A DNA stretch of 64,000 nt from contig NZ_LMHH01000003.1 in the NCBI RefSeq assembly GCF_001427865.1, positions 416,359 through 480,358 of the forward strand, written 5' to 3'. The stretch comes from Altererythrobacter sp. Root672 (lineage in GTDB: Bacteria; Pseudomonadota; Alphaproteobacteria; Sphingomonadales; Sphingomonadaceae). Of this stretch, positions 41,032-49,185 are shown in pieces; within the stretch, counting starts at the first letter, position 1; each line of letters begins with the position of its first letter. Both the position numbers and the translations under genes were made by a program. The notes beneath the pieces are model-generated. The model saw only the letters and a program-made list of their open reading frames with translations, was not told where the DNA came from and made no database searches.

Positions 41032-42233
41032 TCAGAGGTTAGCAGCGAAGGTTCGTTGGCGACCTTGGACGCCTGGGCTTGGCCTTCGGCGCGGGCGATG
41101 TAGCCTTTCGACTTTTCGACCTCGGTCGAAAGCGTGTCGACGGTTTGCTTCATCGAGGCGAGTGCCTTGACCTTAAAGTTATCAACTTCATCCATGGTGT
41201 CGTAGATGTTCTGGAACGCGCGCTGCAGCGTCTCCAGCGGGATCGTGCTCGCCGCCGCCTGCTCGTGGATCTTGGCGGTGTTTTCGCGCAGGAGCTTGCC
41301 GGTGGAATCGATGATCCCGGCGGTGGTCTCGTTGAGCGACGTGATCTGCTGGAGCACCAGGCGCTGATTGGTCATTGCCTGAGCCACCGTCACCGCAGTG
41401 CGCAGCGCGCCGACCGTAGTGGTGCTGGCGCGGTCGACGCCCTTTACCAGCTCGACGTTGTTCTTCTTGACCAGGTCGAGCGCGAGATAGCCCTGCACGC
41501 TGACCGCCATCTGCGTCAGCAGGTCCTGGGTCCGCTGGCGGACATAGAATAGCGCTGTTTCGCGGATCGCCTTGGCCTTGGCCGGGTCAACGGAATCGAG
41601 GTTGTCGGCTTCGTCTTCGAGCCGCTGGTCGAGCGTCTTGGCGATGTGGGCCATCTGCTCGAGCTTGCCCATCGCTTCCCACAGCTTCTGCCGTTCGACG
41701 TCGATCGCCGCGTTGTCCATCAGCAGCTCGTCCTTGCCGCTGGCAAGCCGCGCGAGGATCGCCTGGATGTGCCCCTGGGCCGAGGTGTAGCTGTCGAAAT
41801 AGCGCTTCAGTGAATTGCCGAAGGGGATGATCCCGAACAGCTTGCGGCTGGTCATCTTGCCCTTGCGGCCCGGATCGAGGTCTTCGACCGTACGGCGCAG
41901 TTCGGCGAGGTCTTTGCCGACGCCGCCTTCCTGGTCCATCGCGCGCACCGGGCGATCGAGGAAGCGGTTGGACATGCCGGCCGCGGTGGTGATCTCCTTG
42001 CGGCCCATGCCGGTGATCTGATCCACCTTCTTGCCGAATTCGGGCGACTGCGCATCGAGCGCGATCAGCTCGGCGACGAAGCCTTCGACCTTTTCCTCTA
42101 GCTTGGACTTCTTCTCGGCATCGACAGGCACGAGCCCTGCGGCGCGATCGGGCGCAACCATGGGCACCGGATCGGGCGGAGTCAGCTCGAGATCCGTTGC
42201 CGTCTTGGTCGTGGTTTCGTTGGTCGTCGCCAT
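41028..42233 (-). CDS. telA: TelA/KlaA toxic-anion-resistance family protein
   Basis: 401 residues, largely helical and coiled. RPVRAMDQEGGVGKDLAELRRTVEDLDPGRKG, ALFYVRQRTQDLLTQMAVSVQGYLALDLVKKNNVELVKGVDRASTTTVGALRTAVTVAQA and AFQNIYDTMDEVDNFKVKALASM are diagnostic of TelA. First gene of telA-xpaC-PHA_gran_rgn. Originally linked to tellurite resistance; in other bacteria the family is tied to envelope and metal stress. Actual function here unknown. Confidence 0.9.
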   Translation of the reverse strand: MATTNETTTKTATDLELTPPDPVPMVAPDRAAGLVPVDAEKKSKLEEKVEGFVAELIALDAQSPEFGKKVDQITGMGRKEITTAAGMSNRFLDRPVRAMDQEGGVGKDLAELRRTVEDLDPGRKGKMTSRKLFGIIPFGNSLKRYFDSYTSAQGHIQAILARLASGKDELLMDNAAIDVERQKLWEAMGKLEQMAHIAKTLDQRLEDEADNLDSVDPAKAKAIRETALFYVRQRTQDLLTQMAVSVQGYLALDLVKKNNVELVKGVDRASTTTVGALRTAVTVAQAMTNQRLVLQQITSLNETTAGIIDSTGKLLRENTAKIHEQAAASTIPLETLQRAFQNIYDTMDEVDNFKVKALASMKQTVDTLSTEVEKSKGYIARAEGQAQASKVANEPSLLTSE

Positions 42234-42368
42234 TCACCTGTCCCCTTCCGGTATTCGCTTACTGTATTAGGTAGGCAAAACACGCTCTTCAAGGGTGCGC
42301 GTTTTTCCGGCGCCGAGAGGGTGCCGCATGCGGTGCGATTGCGGAAGGGGAAAATGGCGCTGTGTTTA

Positions 42369-42504
42369 GATCCTCCCCGAGCTTGTCTCGGGGAGTGGCG
42401 CGCACCGTAGGTGCGTGACGGAGGGGTAGGCGGAACAACACAACGCCCCTCCACCATCCCGCTTCGCGGGACGGTCCCCCTCCCCGAGCAAGCTCGGGGA
42501 GGAT
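42369..42504. repeat. Composite CCTCCCCGAGC-ended repeat element
   Basis: About 135 nt between telA and the acyl-AMP-ligase stop. The left end has TCCCCGAG/CTCGGGGA around a 5-nt loop (42374-42394); the right end has the perfect TCCCCGAGC AA GCTCGGGGA hairpin (42481-42500). Between lie GCGCACCGTAGGTGCGTGACG and a CCCGCTTCGCGGG hairpin. The ends match the single palindromes at 2607 and 4306, suggesting a MITE- or BIME-like unit. No protein is encoded. Confidence 0.65.
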
Positions 42505-44231
42505 TAGGCCGCCAGGTCGAAGGGCTCGATCTCGCCCGACAGGTACAGCCGCTTGGCCTTGGCCCGGCTGAGCTTGCCTGAACTGGTACGCGGCAGCGTG
42601 CGCGGGGGCACGAGTTCCACGACGCAGTTCATCCCGGTGATCGAACGGACCTTGTCGCGGATGGTGTCGCGCAGCTTGATGCGCTCGTCGGGATCCGAAA
42701 CCCGGCAGTGAACCAGAACCGCGGGCGCTTCCTCGCCATTCTCGGTTTCGACGGAGAACGCGGCGATGTCACCGTGGTTGAAGCCCGGCAATTGCTCCAC
42801 GGCCCATTCGATGTCCTGCGGCCAATGGTTCTTGCCGTTGATGATGATCATGTCCTTCGCCCGGCCGACGATGAACAGATAGCCTTCGGCCATGTAGCCC
42901 ATGTCGCCGGTGTCGAGCCAACCGTCGATCAGGCAATCGTCGGTCGCTTCCGGGTTACGGAAGTAGGAATGCATGACGCTGGGACCGCGGCACCAGACCT
43001 TGCCGATCTGGTGGTCCTTCTTGATCTCGCCCTTCTCGCCGCGGATCTCGACGTCCATGTCGGGCAGGGCCTTGCCGCAGTTGACGATCGCACGGTAGCG
43101 CGCCGGGCGCGAGAGATCGCGCGGAGTGCCTGACAGGCGTTCTTCCTCGACCAGTTCGACGCGAATGCCTTCGCCCGGCGGCATCACGGTGACCGCGAGC
43201 GTGGCTTCGGCCAGGCCATAGCTCGGGGTGAAGGCGCTGGCCTTGAACCCGGCATCGGAGAAGGCGTTGACGAAGCTCTGCATCACGTCAGGGCGGATCA
43301 TGTCCGCGCCGTTGCCGGCGAGGCGCCAGCGCGACAGGTCGAAGCGCTCGGCGACGTTGGATTGGCTCGAGATGCGGCGCGCACAGATGTCGTAGCCGAA
43401 GGTCGGCGAATAGGACATCGAGTTGCCCTTGTTGCGGCTGATCAGGTCGAGCCAGGCCAGCGGGCGCCGCGCAAAATGTTCGGTCTTGAGATAGTCGACC
43501 GAAATCTGGTTGGCGATCATCGACAGCAGGCAACCGACCAGGCCCATGTCGTGGTACCACGGCAACCAGCTGACCCCGCGGTCGCCAGTGCCGAGATTCA
43601 TCGTCATCGCGTGGCCGTACAGGTTGTGCAGCAAGGCGCTGTGCGTGACGGCGACGCCGGTCGGAAAGCGCGTCGAGCCGGACGAGTACTGCAAGTAGCA
43701 GATATCGTCGGACTGGGCTTCGGGCAGCTCGATGTCAGGTACCGGACGTTCACCGAACGATTCCCAATCGATCCCTTCGCAACCCTGGCGCGAGGCCGCG
43801 ACGGAGGCCATCTCGGCGATCTCGGCCGGGTAGAGCAGCAGCTTCGGCTCAGCACTTTCGAGCTGTACGCCGAGTTGTTCGATGTAGTTGTCCTTGCCGC
43901 CGAACGTGGTCGGCAACGGCAGCGGAACGGGCCAGGCACCGGCATAGACGGCACCGCAGAAAAGGGCGGCGAATTCCGGACCAGTTTCCGCGATCAGCGC
44001 CACGCGATCGCCCTTGCCGATTCCGGCAGCGATCAGGCGCTTGGCCCATGCGAGGGCGTCGACGCGTAGCTCGCTATAGGGATAGACCCGTTCGAGCGTG
44101 CCCCGTGCGTCGTAGAAATTGAAGCCCTTCTCGCTCTTCGCGGCGTAGTCGATGGCTTCGTTGAAAGTCGCGAAATCCGCACGGATGCGCGGCAACGCGC
44201 AGTCGTTGGGTGTGGGAGTGAGTTCGGTCAT
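42504..44231 (-). CDS. Fatty acyl-AMP ligase (FAAL) family
   Basis: 575 residues of the ANL superfamily. YLQYSSGSTRFPTGVAVTH is the AMP-binding P-loop; PWYHDMGLVGCLL, SYGLAEATLAVT and the DTGDMGYMAEGYLFIVGRAKDMIIINGKN hinge follow; ASVAASRQG/SPTFGYDICARR match FAAL rather than FACL proteins. It activates a fatty acid as acyl-adenylate and, lacking efficient CoA transfer, passes it to an acyl carrier protein. No PKS or carrier gene is adjacent, so its acceptor is unknown. Confidence 0.85.
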   Translation of the reverse strand: MTELTPTPNDCALPRIRADFATFNEAIDYAAKSEKGFNFYDARGTLERVYPYSELRVDALAWAKRLIAAGIGKGDRVALIAETGPEFAALFCGAVYAGAWPVPLPLPTTFGGKDNYIEQLGVQLESAEPKLLLYPAEIAEMASVAASRQGCEGIDWESFGERPVPDIELPEAQSDDICYLQYSSGSTRFPTGVAVTHSALLHNLYGHAMTMNLGTGDRGVSWLPWYHDMGLVGCLLSMIANQISVDYLKTEHFARRPLAWLDLISRNKGNSMSYSPTFGYDICARRISSQSNVAERFDLSRWRLAGNGADMIRPDVMQSFVNAFSDAGFKASAFTPSYGLAEATLAVTVMPPGEGIRVELVEEERLSGTPRDLSRPARYRAIVNCGKALPDMDVEIRGEKGEIKKDHQIGKVWCRGPSVMHSYFRNPEATDDCLIDGWLDTGDMGYMAEGYLFIVGRAKDMIIINGKNHWPQDIEWAVEQLPGFNHGDIAAFSVETENGEEAPAVLVHCRVSDPDERIKLRDTIRDKVRSITGMNCVVELVPPRTLPRTSSGKLSRAKAKRLYLSGEIEPFDLAA

Positions 44232-44368
44232 TGCCTAGATAATTGCCCGTCTGCTCTACGCTCTGTTGGCGCTTCCCCATTGCCTCATGGCAGCGGGATC
44301 CTAGCCGCCACGCGACAAACTTTCTCATTTGTCAACGACTGTGGCACGAATAAGGCGAAGGAACCCGG

Positions 44369-44935
44369 ATGGATAGCGAACGAAGAGCGCCACATCGAGA
44401 GCGAAAAGTGCCAAAGCCGCTCGACAAGCCCCGGCTTGAGGAGTTGGCGCTGGCCTATGTCGCGAGGTTTGCGACCAGTGCGGCCAAGCTCGAACGCTAC
44501 CTTCGCCGCAAACTGCGCGAGCGCGGATGGGAGGGAGAAAATCCGCCCGACCTCGGAGCGCTTGTCGAACGATATCAAGGGCTTGGCTATGTCGATGACG
44601 TCGCCTATGCCCGCTCCAAAGGGGGCAGCTTGCTTCGTCGGGGCTATGGTCCGCGCCGCGTGAGCCAGGCGCTAGGCGAGGCGGGAATCGCTGAAGAAAT
44701 CCGCGAAGAGACTCGCGCCCGCCCTGCCGACGAGAGGCACGCGGCGCTGGCACTGGCCCGGCGGCGAGGGTTCGGCCCGTTCGGCCAAGATATCCCCGAC
44801 CGGGAAAAGCGTGAAAAGCAATTGGCGGCCATGTTGAGAGCAGGACACCCGCTCGACAGCGCGCGCAAAATGGTCGATGCCCCCGACCGCACGGCGGCCG
44901 AGGAATGGGCGGCCGAACTGGACGATGAAAGCTGA
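44369..44935 (+). CDS. recX: RecX-family regulatory protein
   Basis: 188 residues, basic and helical, made of RecX three-helix repeats: LALAYVARFATSAAKLERYLRRKLRERGW, LVERYQGLGYVDDVAYARSKGGSLLRRGYGPRRVSQALGEAGI. RecX restrains RecA. recA is not adjacent. It ends 4 nt before the DUF192 start. Confidence 0.88.
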   Translation: MDSERRAPHRERKVPKPLDKPRLEELALAYVARFATSAAKLERYLRRKLRERGWEGENPPDLGALVERYQGLGYVDDVAYARSKGGSLLRRGYGPRRVSQALGEAGIAEEIREETRARPADERHAALALARRRGFGPFGQDIPDREKREKQLAAMLRAGHPLDSARKMVDAPDRTAAEEWAAELDDES

Positions 44936-44939
44936 TACG

Positions 44940-45428
44940 ATGCGCGCTCTGCTCCTTGCCATCCTGATCCTGGTCCCGGCTTGTTCCCCGCAGGCGGCCG
45001 GAGGCGCAACTTCGAGCGCGGCTGCGACTGCGACAACGGCGGTTCACCCGACTTCCGGCCTGGAAGTCATTCCGCTGAAGATCACCACGCCAACCGGCAA
45101 GGCCCATGCCTTCCGCGCCGAAGTGGCCCGGACACCGCAGGAACAGGCTAAGGGACTGATGTTCCGGACCGAGATGGGCGCGGACGAGGGCATGTTGTTT
45201 CCCTATGCCCGTCCGCAGCTCCTGAGCTTCTGGATGAAGAACACCGTCCTCTCGCTCGACCTGATCTTCATCGGGGAAGACCGGCGGATCATCAACATCG
45301 CCGCCAACGCGACCCCTTATTCCGAAACGCCCATCCCTTCCGACGGGCCCGGCATTGCCGTGCTCGAACTGAATGGCGGGCGTGCGGCCCAATTGGGCCT
45401 CGTGCCTGGCAGCAAGGTCGAATGGTGA
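44940..45428 (+). CDS. DUF192 lipoprotein
   Basis: 162 residues from ATG 44940. Lipoprotein signal (MRALLLAILILVPAC) and a DUF192 beta domain: AFRAEVARTPQEQAKGLMFRTEMGADEGMLFPYARPQLLSFWMKNTVLSLDLIFIGEDRRIINIAANATPYSETPIPS. Family function unknown. It is within a recX-DUF192-NDUFA12-DUF2155 run. Confidence 0.88.
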   Translation: MRALLLAILILVPACSPQAAGGATSSAAATATTAVHPTSGLEVIPLKITTPTGKAHAFRAEVARTPQEQAKGLMFRTEMGADEGMLFPYARPQLLSFWMKNTVLSLDLIFIGEDRRIINIAANATPYSETPIPSDGPGIAVLELNGGRAAQLGLVPGSKVEW

Positions 45429-45476
45429 GACCGGACGAGCTTGCACGAAAAAGGCACAAGCCCTAACGCGCGGCCC

Positions 45477-45875
45477 ATGGGATTCTTCTCCAAGATCTTC
45501 ACCTGGTGGGACGGCGCCACCATCGGCACCTCGTTGTTCAGCGCGATGAACGGCGAAAAGGTCGGTACCGACGCGCAGGGCAACACCTATTTCCGGTCGA
45601 ACAAGAAGACCGTCGATGGGCGCGAACGGCGCTGGGTCATCTATAACGGCGCCAACGATGCCAGCCGGGTTCCGGCCGAATGGCACGGCTGGCTGCACGG
45701 CTCACTCGATGCACTGCCCGAAAACGAGCTGCCTCCGCCGAAGATCTGGGAAGTGGACTACACTCCGAACGCCACTGGCACTGTCGCGGCGTATCGCCCG
45801 CAGGGCGCGCTTGAGCGCGGCGGTCGGCGTGCGGCTGCTACGGGCGATTACGAATCGTGGACGCCCGACGCGTGA
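45477..45875 (+). CDS. NDUFA12-like complex I accessory subunit
   Basis: 132 residues from ATG 45477. GFFSKIFTWWDGATIGTSLFSAMNGEKVGTDAQGNTYFRSN, RRWVIYNGANDASRVPAEWHGWLHG and the C-terminal YESWTPDA are the B17.2/NDUFA12 pattern found in alphaproteobacteria and mitochondria. It binds the peripheral arm of NADH:ubiquinone oxidoreductase. The stop overlaps the next start (GTGA). Confidence 0.93.
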   Translation: MGFFSKIFTWWDGATIGTSLFSAMNGEKVGTDAQGNTYFRSNKKTVDGRERRWVIYNGANDASRVPAEWHGWLHGSLDALPENELPPPKIWEVDYTPNATGTVAAYRPQGALERGGRRAAATGDYESWTPDA

Positions 45876-46483
45876 GGCTGGTGGCCGCTACGGCTGGTCT
45901 GCTCCTGCTTGCCGGATGCACCGGCAAGGCGCCTGAGCCTGAGGCCGAGGCAACCGAAGTTCCCAAGGAACTGGCCCAGGCCGATGCGGCCCGCGCGGCC
46001 GCCGGTATCGGTACGCCGATGGAACAGCGGGTTGCCGTCATCGGGCTGCTGAACAAGCGCAACAACATCTCTCAGGATCTCGAGATGAAGCCGGGCGAAG
46101 CTCGCCGGGTGGGCGACGTGGTCGTCCGCCTCTCGGCCTGCGAGCGCACGGCGCCGTGGGAAGAGCCGCCCGAAACCGGGGCTTTCGTGCAGGTGATCGT
46201 CCTCGAACGGGCCGATGCCGACTCAGAGCCCGCCTGGCGCCGAATCTTCTCCGGCTGGCTGTTCAAGAACTCGCCCAGCCTCAATGTCGTCGAACACCCG
46301 ATCTACGATGTCTGGGTCAAGGACTGCAAAATGAGCTTCCCGGGCGAAGAAAGCCCGGTGTCTGACAGCAGCGGGCCGACGCCGCGGGCGACACCCACGG
46401 CTGGTGCCGAACCGGCGCCCGAACCTACTGTCACCGCACCCTCACCGGCGCCCGTCGAGACTCCCGCGGCGAACGACGCGTAG
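45872..46483 (+). CDS. DUF2155 lipoprotein
   Basis: 203 residues from GTG 45872 (a GTG at 45857 would add 5). Lipobox LLLLAGC. The DUF2155 core is KPGEARRVGDVVVRLSACERTAPWEEPPETGAFVQVIV ... RIFSGWLFKNSPSLNVVEHPIYDVWVKDCKM. The last 45 residues are Pro/Ala/Glu-rich and are encoded opposite the end of aat. The NDUFA12-DUF2155-aat order is conserved in alphaproteobacteria. Function unknown. Confidence 0.88.
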   Translation: MRLVAATAGLLLLAGCTGKAPEPEAEATEVPKELAQADAARAAAGIGTPMEQRVAVIGLLNKRNNISQDLEMKPGEARRVGDVVVRLSACERTAPWEEPPETGAFVQVIVLERADADSEPAWRRIFSGWLFKNSPSLNVVEHPIYDVWVKDCKMSFPGEESPVSDSSGPTPRATPTAGAEPAPEPTVTAPSPAPVETPAANDA

Positions 46484-47100
46484 ACTTCGGGCAGCGAGGG
46501 CGCCGGCCCTGCCATCACGGCCTTCGTCAGCCTTTCGAGATAGCACTCCCGCGTGACGGGCACTGCGCCGAGCGAGGCCAGGTGGTCCGTCATGAATTGG
46601 CAGTCGAGCAATTCGTACCCTCCGCGACGGAGCAATGCGACCAGCCATGCCAGGGCTACTTTCGAGGCGTCGGTCGCCCGGCTGAACATGCTCTCACCGC
46701 AAAAGGCGTGGTCGAAGCCGACTCCGTAGAGGCCGCCGACCAGGCGATCTCCGTCCCAGCATTCGATCGAGTGCGCGTGGCCCGCGATGTGGAGCGCGCG
46801 ATAGCTGGCGGCGATGCGCTCGCTGATCCAGCTCTCGGGGTGTCCTTCGCGCGGGGCGGCACAGGCTTCGATCACGCCTTCGAAGTCGTGATTGCAGGTA
46901 ACGCGGAAGCGATCCTGCCGGATGACTTTGGCGAGCGACCGCGAGCAACGAAATTCCTCAAGCGGGATGATCGCCCTGTCGCGCGGCTCCACCCAGTAGA
47001 TATCCTCGTCGTCCCGGCTGTCAGCCATCGGGAAGATGCCGCTGCGATAGGCCATCAGCAGCAGGTCTTCGGGAATTATCTTGGTTGCGGGAGCGTGCAT
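46303..47100 (-). CDS. aat: Leucyl/phenylalanyl-tRNA-protein transferase
   Basis: 265 residues. LLMAYRSGIFPMADSRDDEDIYWVEPRDRAIIPLEEFRCSRSL, HAHSIECWDGDRLVGGLYGVGFDHAFCGESMFSR and LLDCQFMTDHLASLGAVPVTRE are the L/F-transferase core, complete by about residue 210. The remaining 55 residues are Gly/Ala/Val/Ser-rich and lie antisense to the 3' end of the DUF2155 gene (181-nt overlap). The enzyme adds Leu or Phe to N-terminal Arg/Lys of proteins for N-end-rule degradation. Confidence 0.92.
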   Translation of the reverse strand: MHAPATKIIPEDLLLMAYRSGIFPMADSRDDEDIYWVEPRDRAIIPLEEFRCSRSLAKVIRQDRFRVTCNHDFEGVIEACAAPREGHPESWISERIAASYRALHIAGHAHSIECWDGDRLVGGLYGVGFDHAFCGESMFSRATDASKVALAWLVALLRRGGYELLDCQFMTDHLASLGAVPVTRECYLERLTKAVMAGPAPSLPEVYASFAAGVSTGAGEGAVTVGSGAGSAPAVGVARGVGPLLSDTGLSSPGKLILQSLTQTS

Positions 47101-47177
47101 GGCAATTTCCGCAAGATGGGGCTGACCTCGTCGCTTGCCAAGCCAGTTCGGCGGCTATAGAGGCGCAACCCGCCCGC

Positions 47178-47253
47178 AGGAGTGTAGCTCAGTTGGTAGA
47201 GCATCGGTCTCCAAAACCGAGGGCCGTGGGTTCGAGTCCCTCCACTCCTGCCA
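47178..47253 (+). tRNA. tRNA-Trp (CCA)
   Basis: A 76-nt cloverleaf with encoded CCA. The acceptor AGGAGTG pairs with CACTCCT; D arm TAGCTCAGTTGGTAGAGCA; anticodon stem TCGGT/ACCGA with loop CTCCAAA, anticodon CCA; T arm GGGTTCGAGTCCC. Upstream of secE-nusG, the usual bacterial placement. Confidence 0.97.
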
Positions 47254-47431
47254 ATTCTTCAGCCGCGGCGTAAGTCCGCACGCGGCTGAAGCGTTTCGGC
47301 CCTAGACGCAGGTCTGTGGCCCAACATCCACAGTAGGCCGAAATCTACGCTGTCGCCGATGGAGCGCTGGAACCGCTGAGACGGGCCGGTCATTATTAGC
47401 GCCGGACGGGAGCTCATGAGGAGCATCTCAT

Positions 47432-47581
47432 ATGGCAAGCCTGAGTTATCGCAGCAGCAAGCCCGACGGTTGGGTCATGCCGCGTCCCTATCACGACGCC
47501 AGCCTACGCTACATGAAGCACGGACCGATTCAGCCGATGGAAGAGCCGGGCTTCTTTGCTCGCCTGTTCGGGCGGGGCTGA
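47432..47581 (+). CDS. 49-residue basic protein of unknown function
   Basis: The ORF starts MASLSYRSSKPDGW and ends PGFFARLFGRG, with a good AGGAG 8 nt before ATG 47432. It contains PRPYHDASLRYMKHGPIQPM and is rich in Arg, Pro and aromatic residues. It lies between tRNA-Trp and secE and is followed by a strong hairpin. Clear Shine-Dalgarno and non-random composition support a real gene; no family is recognised. Confidence 0.6.
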   Translation: MASLSYRSSKPDGWVMPRPYHDASLRYMKHGPIQPMEEPGFFARLFGRG

Positions 47582-47597
47582 CGTGACTTCATTGCCC

Positions 47598-47641
47598 AAG
47601 TCCGGAAGGTGCTGAACAGGGTCGCCAGCACCTTCGGACTT
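47598..47641 (+). terminator. Stem-loop after the small ORF, possible terminator
   Basis: Arms 47598-47614 and 47626-47641 pair over 16 bp with one bulged G around an 11-nt loop. The tail (TTCCTAACC) has few Us, so it may be a weak terminator or processing hairpin between the small ORF and secE. The remaining nt to 47822 show nothing else clear. Confidence 0.5.
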
Positions 47642-47822
47642 TCCTAACCGGCCCGCGCCTCCCGCGCCGGTCTTGCGTTTACGCGGGCGCCTCGCTACAT
47701 CGCCTGCCGACTTCCGACATCGGAGCCAGCATGCCCCTCCCGGATCCCTCGAATCAGCGAGACCGGGGTGGCGATGGACCTATGGCGGAAGCAGAGTGTC
47801 ATTTTTGCGAGGTCGATTAACG

Positions 47823-48017
47823 ATGGCCAAGACCAGTCCCGGCGAATTCTTCCGCCAGGTCCGTTCGGAAGCGGGCAAGGTTGTGTGGCCTACGCGCCAG
47901 GAAACCGTGCGCACCGCGATCTTTGTCGCGATCATGATGCTGCTGCTGTCGGTATTCTTCCTCGGCGTCGACCAGTTGTTCGGGTTCGCTGTACGCGAAC
48001 TGCTCGCACTGGTCTGA
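47823..48017 (+). CDS. secE: Preprotein translocase subunit SecE
   Basis: 64 residues from ATG 47823. SPGEFFRQVRSEAGKVVWPTRQETVRTAIFV is the SecE signature, followed by one TM (MMLLLSVFFLGVDQLFGFAV). It is the essential single-span subunit of SecYEG. The frame is open upstream but without family likeness. nusG follows 34 nt later. Confidence 0.95.
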   Translation: MAKTSPGEFFRQVRSEAGKVVWPTRQETVRTAIFVAIMMLLLSVFFLGVDQLFGFAVRELLALV

Positions 48018-48051
48018 TCTGCGCCAGACAGACTTTACGGAAAAGAGATCC

Positions 48052-48588
48052 ATGGCCCGCTGGTACATCATCCACGCCTATTCCGGCTTCGAGAACAAGG
48101 TCCGCGATTCGATCATCTCGGAGGCTGAACGCCTCGGTCTCGCTGAAGCCGTGGAAGCGGTCGAAGTGCCGACCGAGACCGTCACCGAAGTGAAGCGCGG
48201 CAAGAAGGTGCAGGTCGATCGCAAGTTCATGCCGGGCTACGTGCTCGCCAAGCTGACCTTGACCGACGACGTCTACCACTTGGTCAAGAACACCCCGAAG
48301 GTCACCGGCTTCCTCGGCGCAGGCGGCAAGCCGCAGCCGATTTCGGAGCGCGAGGCCGCCCGCTATTTCGGCGGCGTGGCAGAAGCCAAAGCCACCCCGA
48401 AGCAGCACGTCAACGTCGACTACGAGATCGGCGATCAGGTCAAGGTGCTCGACGGTCCCTTCGCCAGCTTCAACGGCGTGGTGGAAGAGCTCGACTTCGA
48501 CAAGAACAAGGTCAAGGTCAGCGTCTCGATCTTCGGCCGCGCGACCCCGGTCGAGCTGGACTTCGAACAGGTCGAACTGGTCAAGTAA
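48052..48588 (+). CDS. nusG: Transcription termination/antitermination protein NusG
   Basis: 178 residues. [19 protein letters not shown] is the NGN-domain start; [39 protein letters not shown] follows; the C-terminal KOW domain has [44 protein letters not shown]. It couples RNA polymerase to Rho or ribosomes. It follows secE in one operon. Confidence 0.96.
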   Translation: MARWYIIHAYSGFENKVRDSIISEAERLGLAEAVEAVEVPTETVTEVKRGKKVQVDRKFMPGYVLAKLTLTDDVYHLVKNTPKVTGFLGAGGKPQPISEREAARYFGGVAEAKATPKQHVNVDYEIGDQVKVLDGPFASFNGVVEELDFDKNKVKVSVSIFGRATPVELDFEQVELVK

Positions 48589-48679
48589 GCGCCTAGCCAG
48601 ATCCTGGACATGGTTCGGGGTCCACAATGGCTCTTTTTGGATTCGGTTTGCTGCGGGAGCGTGTGTTAAGCTGCGCAGC

Positions 48680-48910
48680 ATGACGGTGCTGGATCAGTTT
48701 ATCGCCTTTGCTCAAGCGCTTCCTGCCGGACGACGGCGGGAAGTGGAGGCCGTCTTGCGCACTATCATGGATGGGCAGGCCACCGGCAAGCACGGCGGCT
48801 TTACTGCCGAACAAATGGTGGAACTCGACCGCCGGATGGCTGAGGCCGATCCCGAGTATGCCGACCCGATCGAAGTGGAATCCGTTTTCAGGCGTCACGG
48901 CGTCGCCTGA
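48680..48910 (+). CDS. Antitoxin of a ParE/RelE-type pair
   Basis: 76 residues, acidic C-terminus. It carries no classical ParD or RelB motif that I recognise, but the size, composition and one-nt overlap (TGATG) with a ParE/RelE-like toxin gene mark it as the antitoxin. N-terminal LDQFIAFAQALPAGRRREVEAVLRTIMDG may be the DNA-binding/dimer part; the tail DPEYADPIEVESVFRRHG may bind the toxin. Autoregulation is expected from the family. Confidence 0.75.
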   Translation: MTVLDQFIAFAQALPAGRRREVEAVLRTIMDGQATGKHGGFTAEQMVELDRRMAEADPEYADPIEVESVFRRHGVA

Positions 48911-49185
48911 TGCAAATCCGCTATCGGCGGAGTGCACTCGCCGATCTGAATGCGATTGAAGCATTCTATCTTGAACAAGCGCCCCACGCGATCCACCATG
49001 TCTTGGCCGATATTCGCGCCGCCATCGGCATCCTCGCGCACTTCCCGCGCGTAGGAAAGCGGATTGGCCAGCGTGGGTTGCGCCGCATCCTGACCCGCCG
49101 ATACCGATACATGATTGCCTATCGCGCTGAGCGAAACGAGATCGAGATCATTGGCATCTTTCGGTTCCAAGATCGCGAAGCTTGA
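48910..49185 (+). CDS. ParE/RelE-superfamily toxin
   Basis: 91 residues. RYRRSALADLNAIEAFYLEQAPHAIHHVLADIRAAIGILAHFPRVGKRI ... RRILTRRYRYMIAYRAERNEIEIIGIFRFQDRE is the ParE/RelE fold pattern with the family's conserved Pro-x-x-G (FPRVGKR) and C-terminal Arg region. ParE members poison gyrase and RelE members cut mRNA; which applies cannot be told. It overlaps the antitoxin stop by one base and lies between nusG and rplK. Confidence 0.85.
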   Translation: MQIRYRRSALADLNAIEAFYLEQAPHAIHHVLADIRAAIGILAHFPRVGKRIGQRGLRRILTRRYRYMIAYRAERNEIEIIGIFRFQDREA

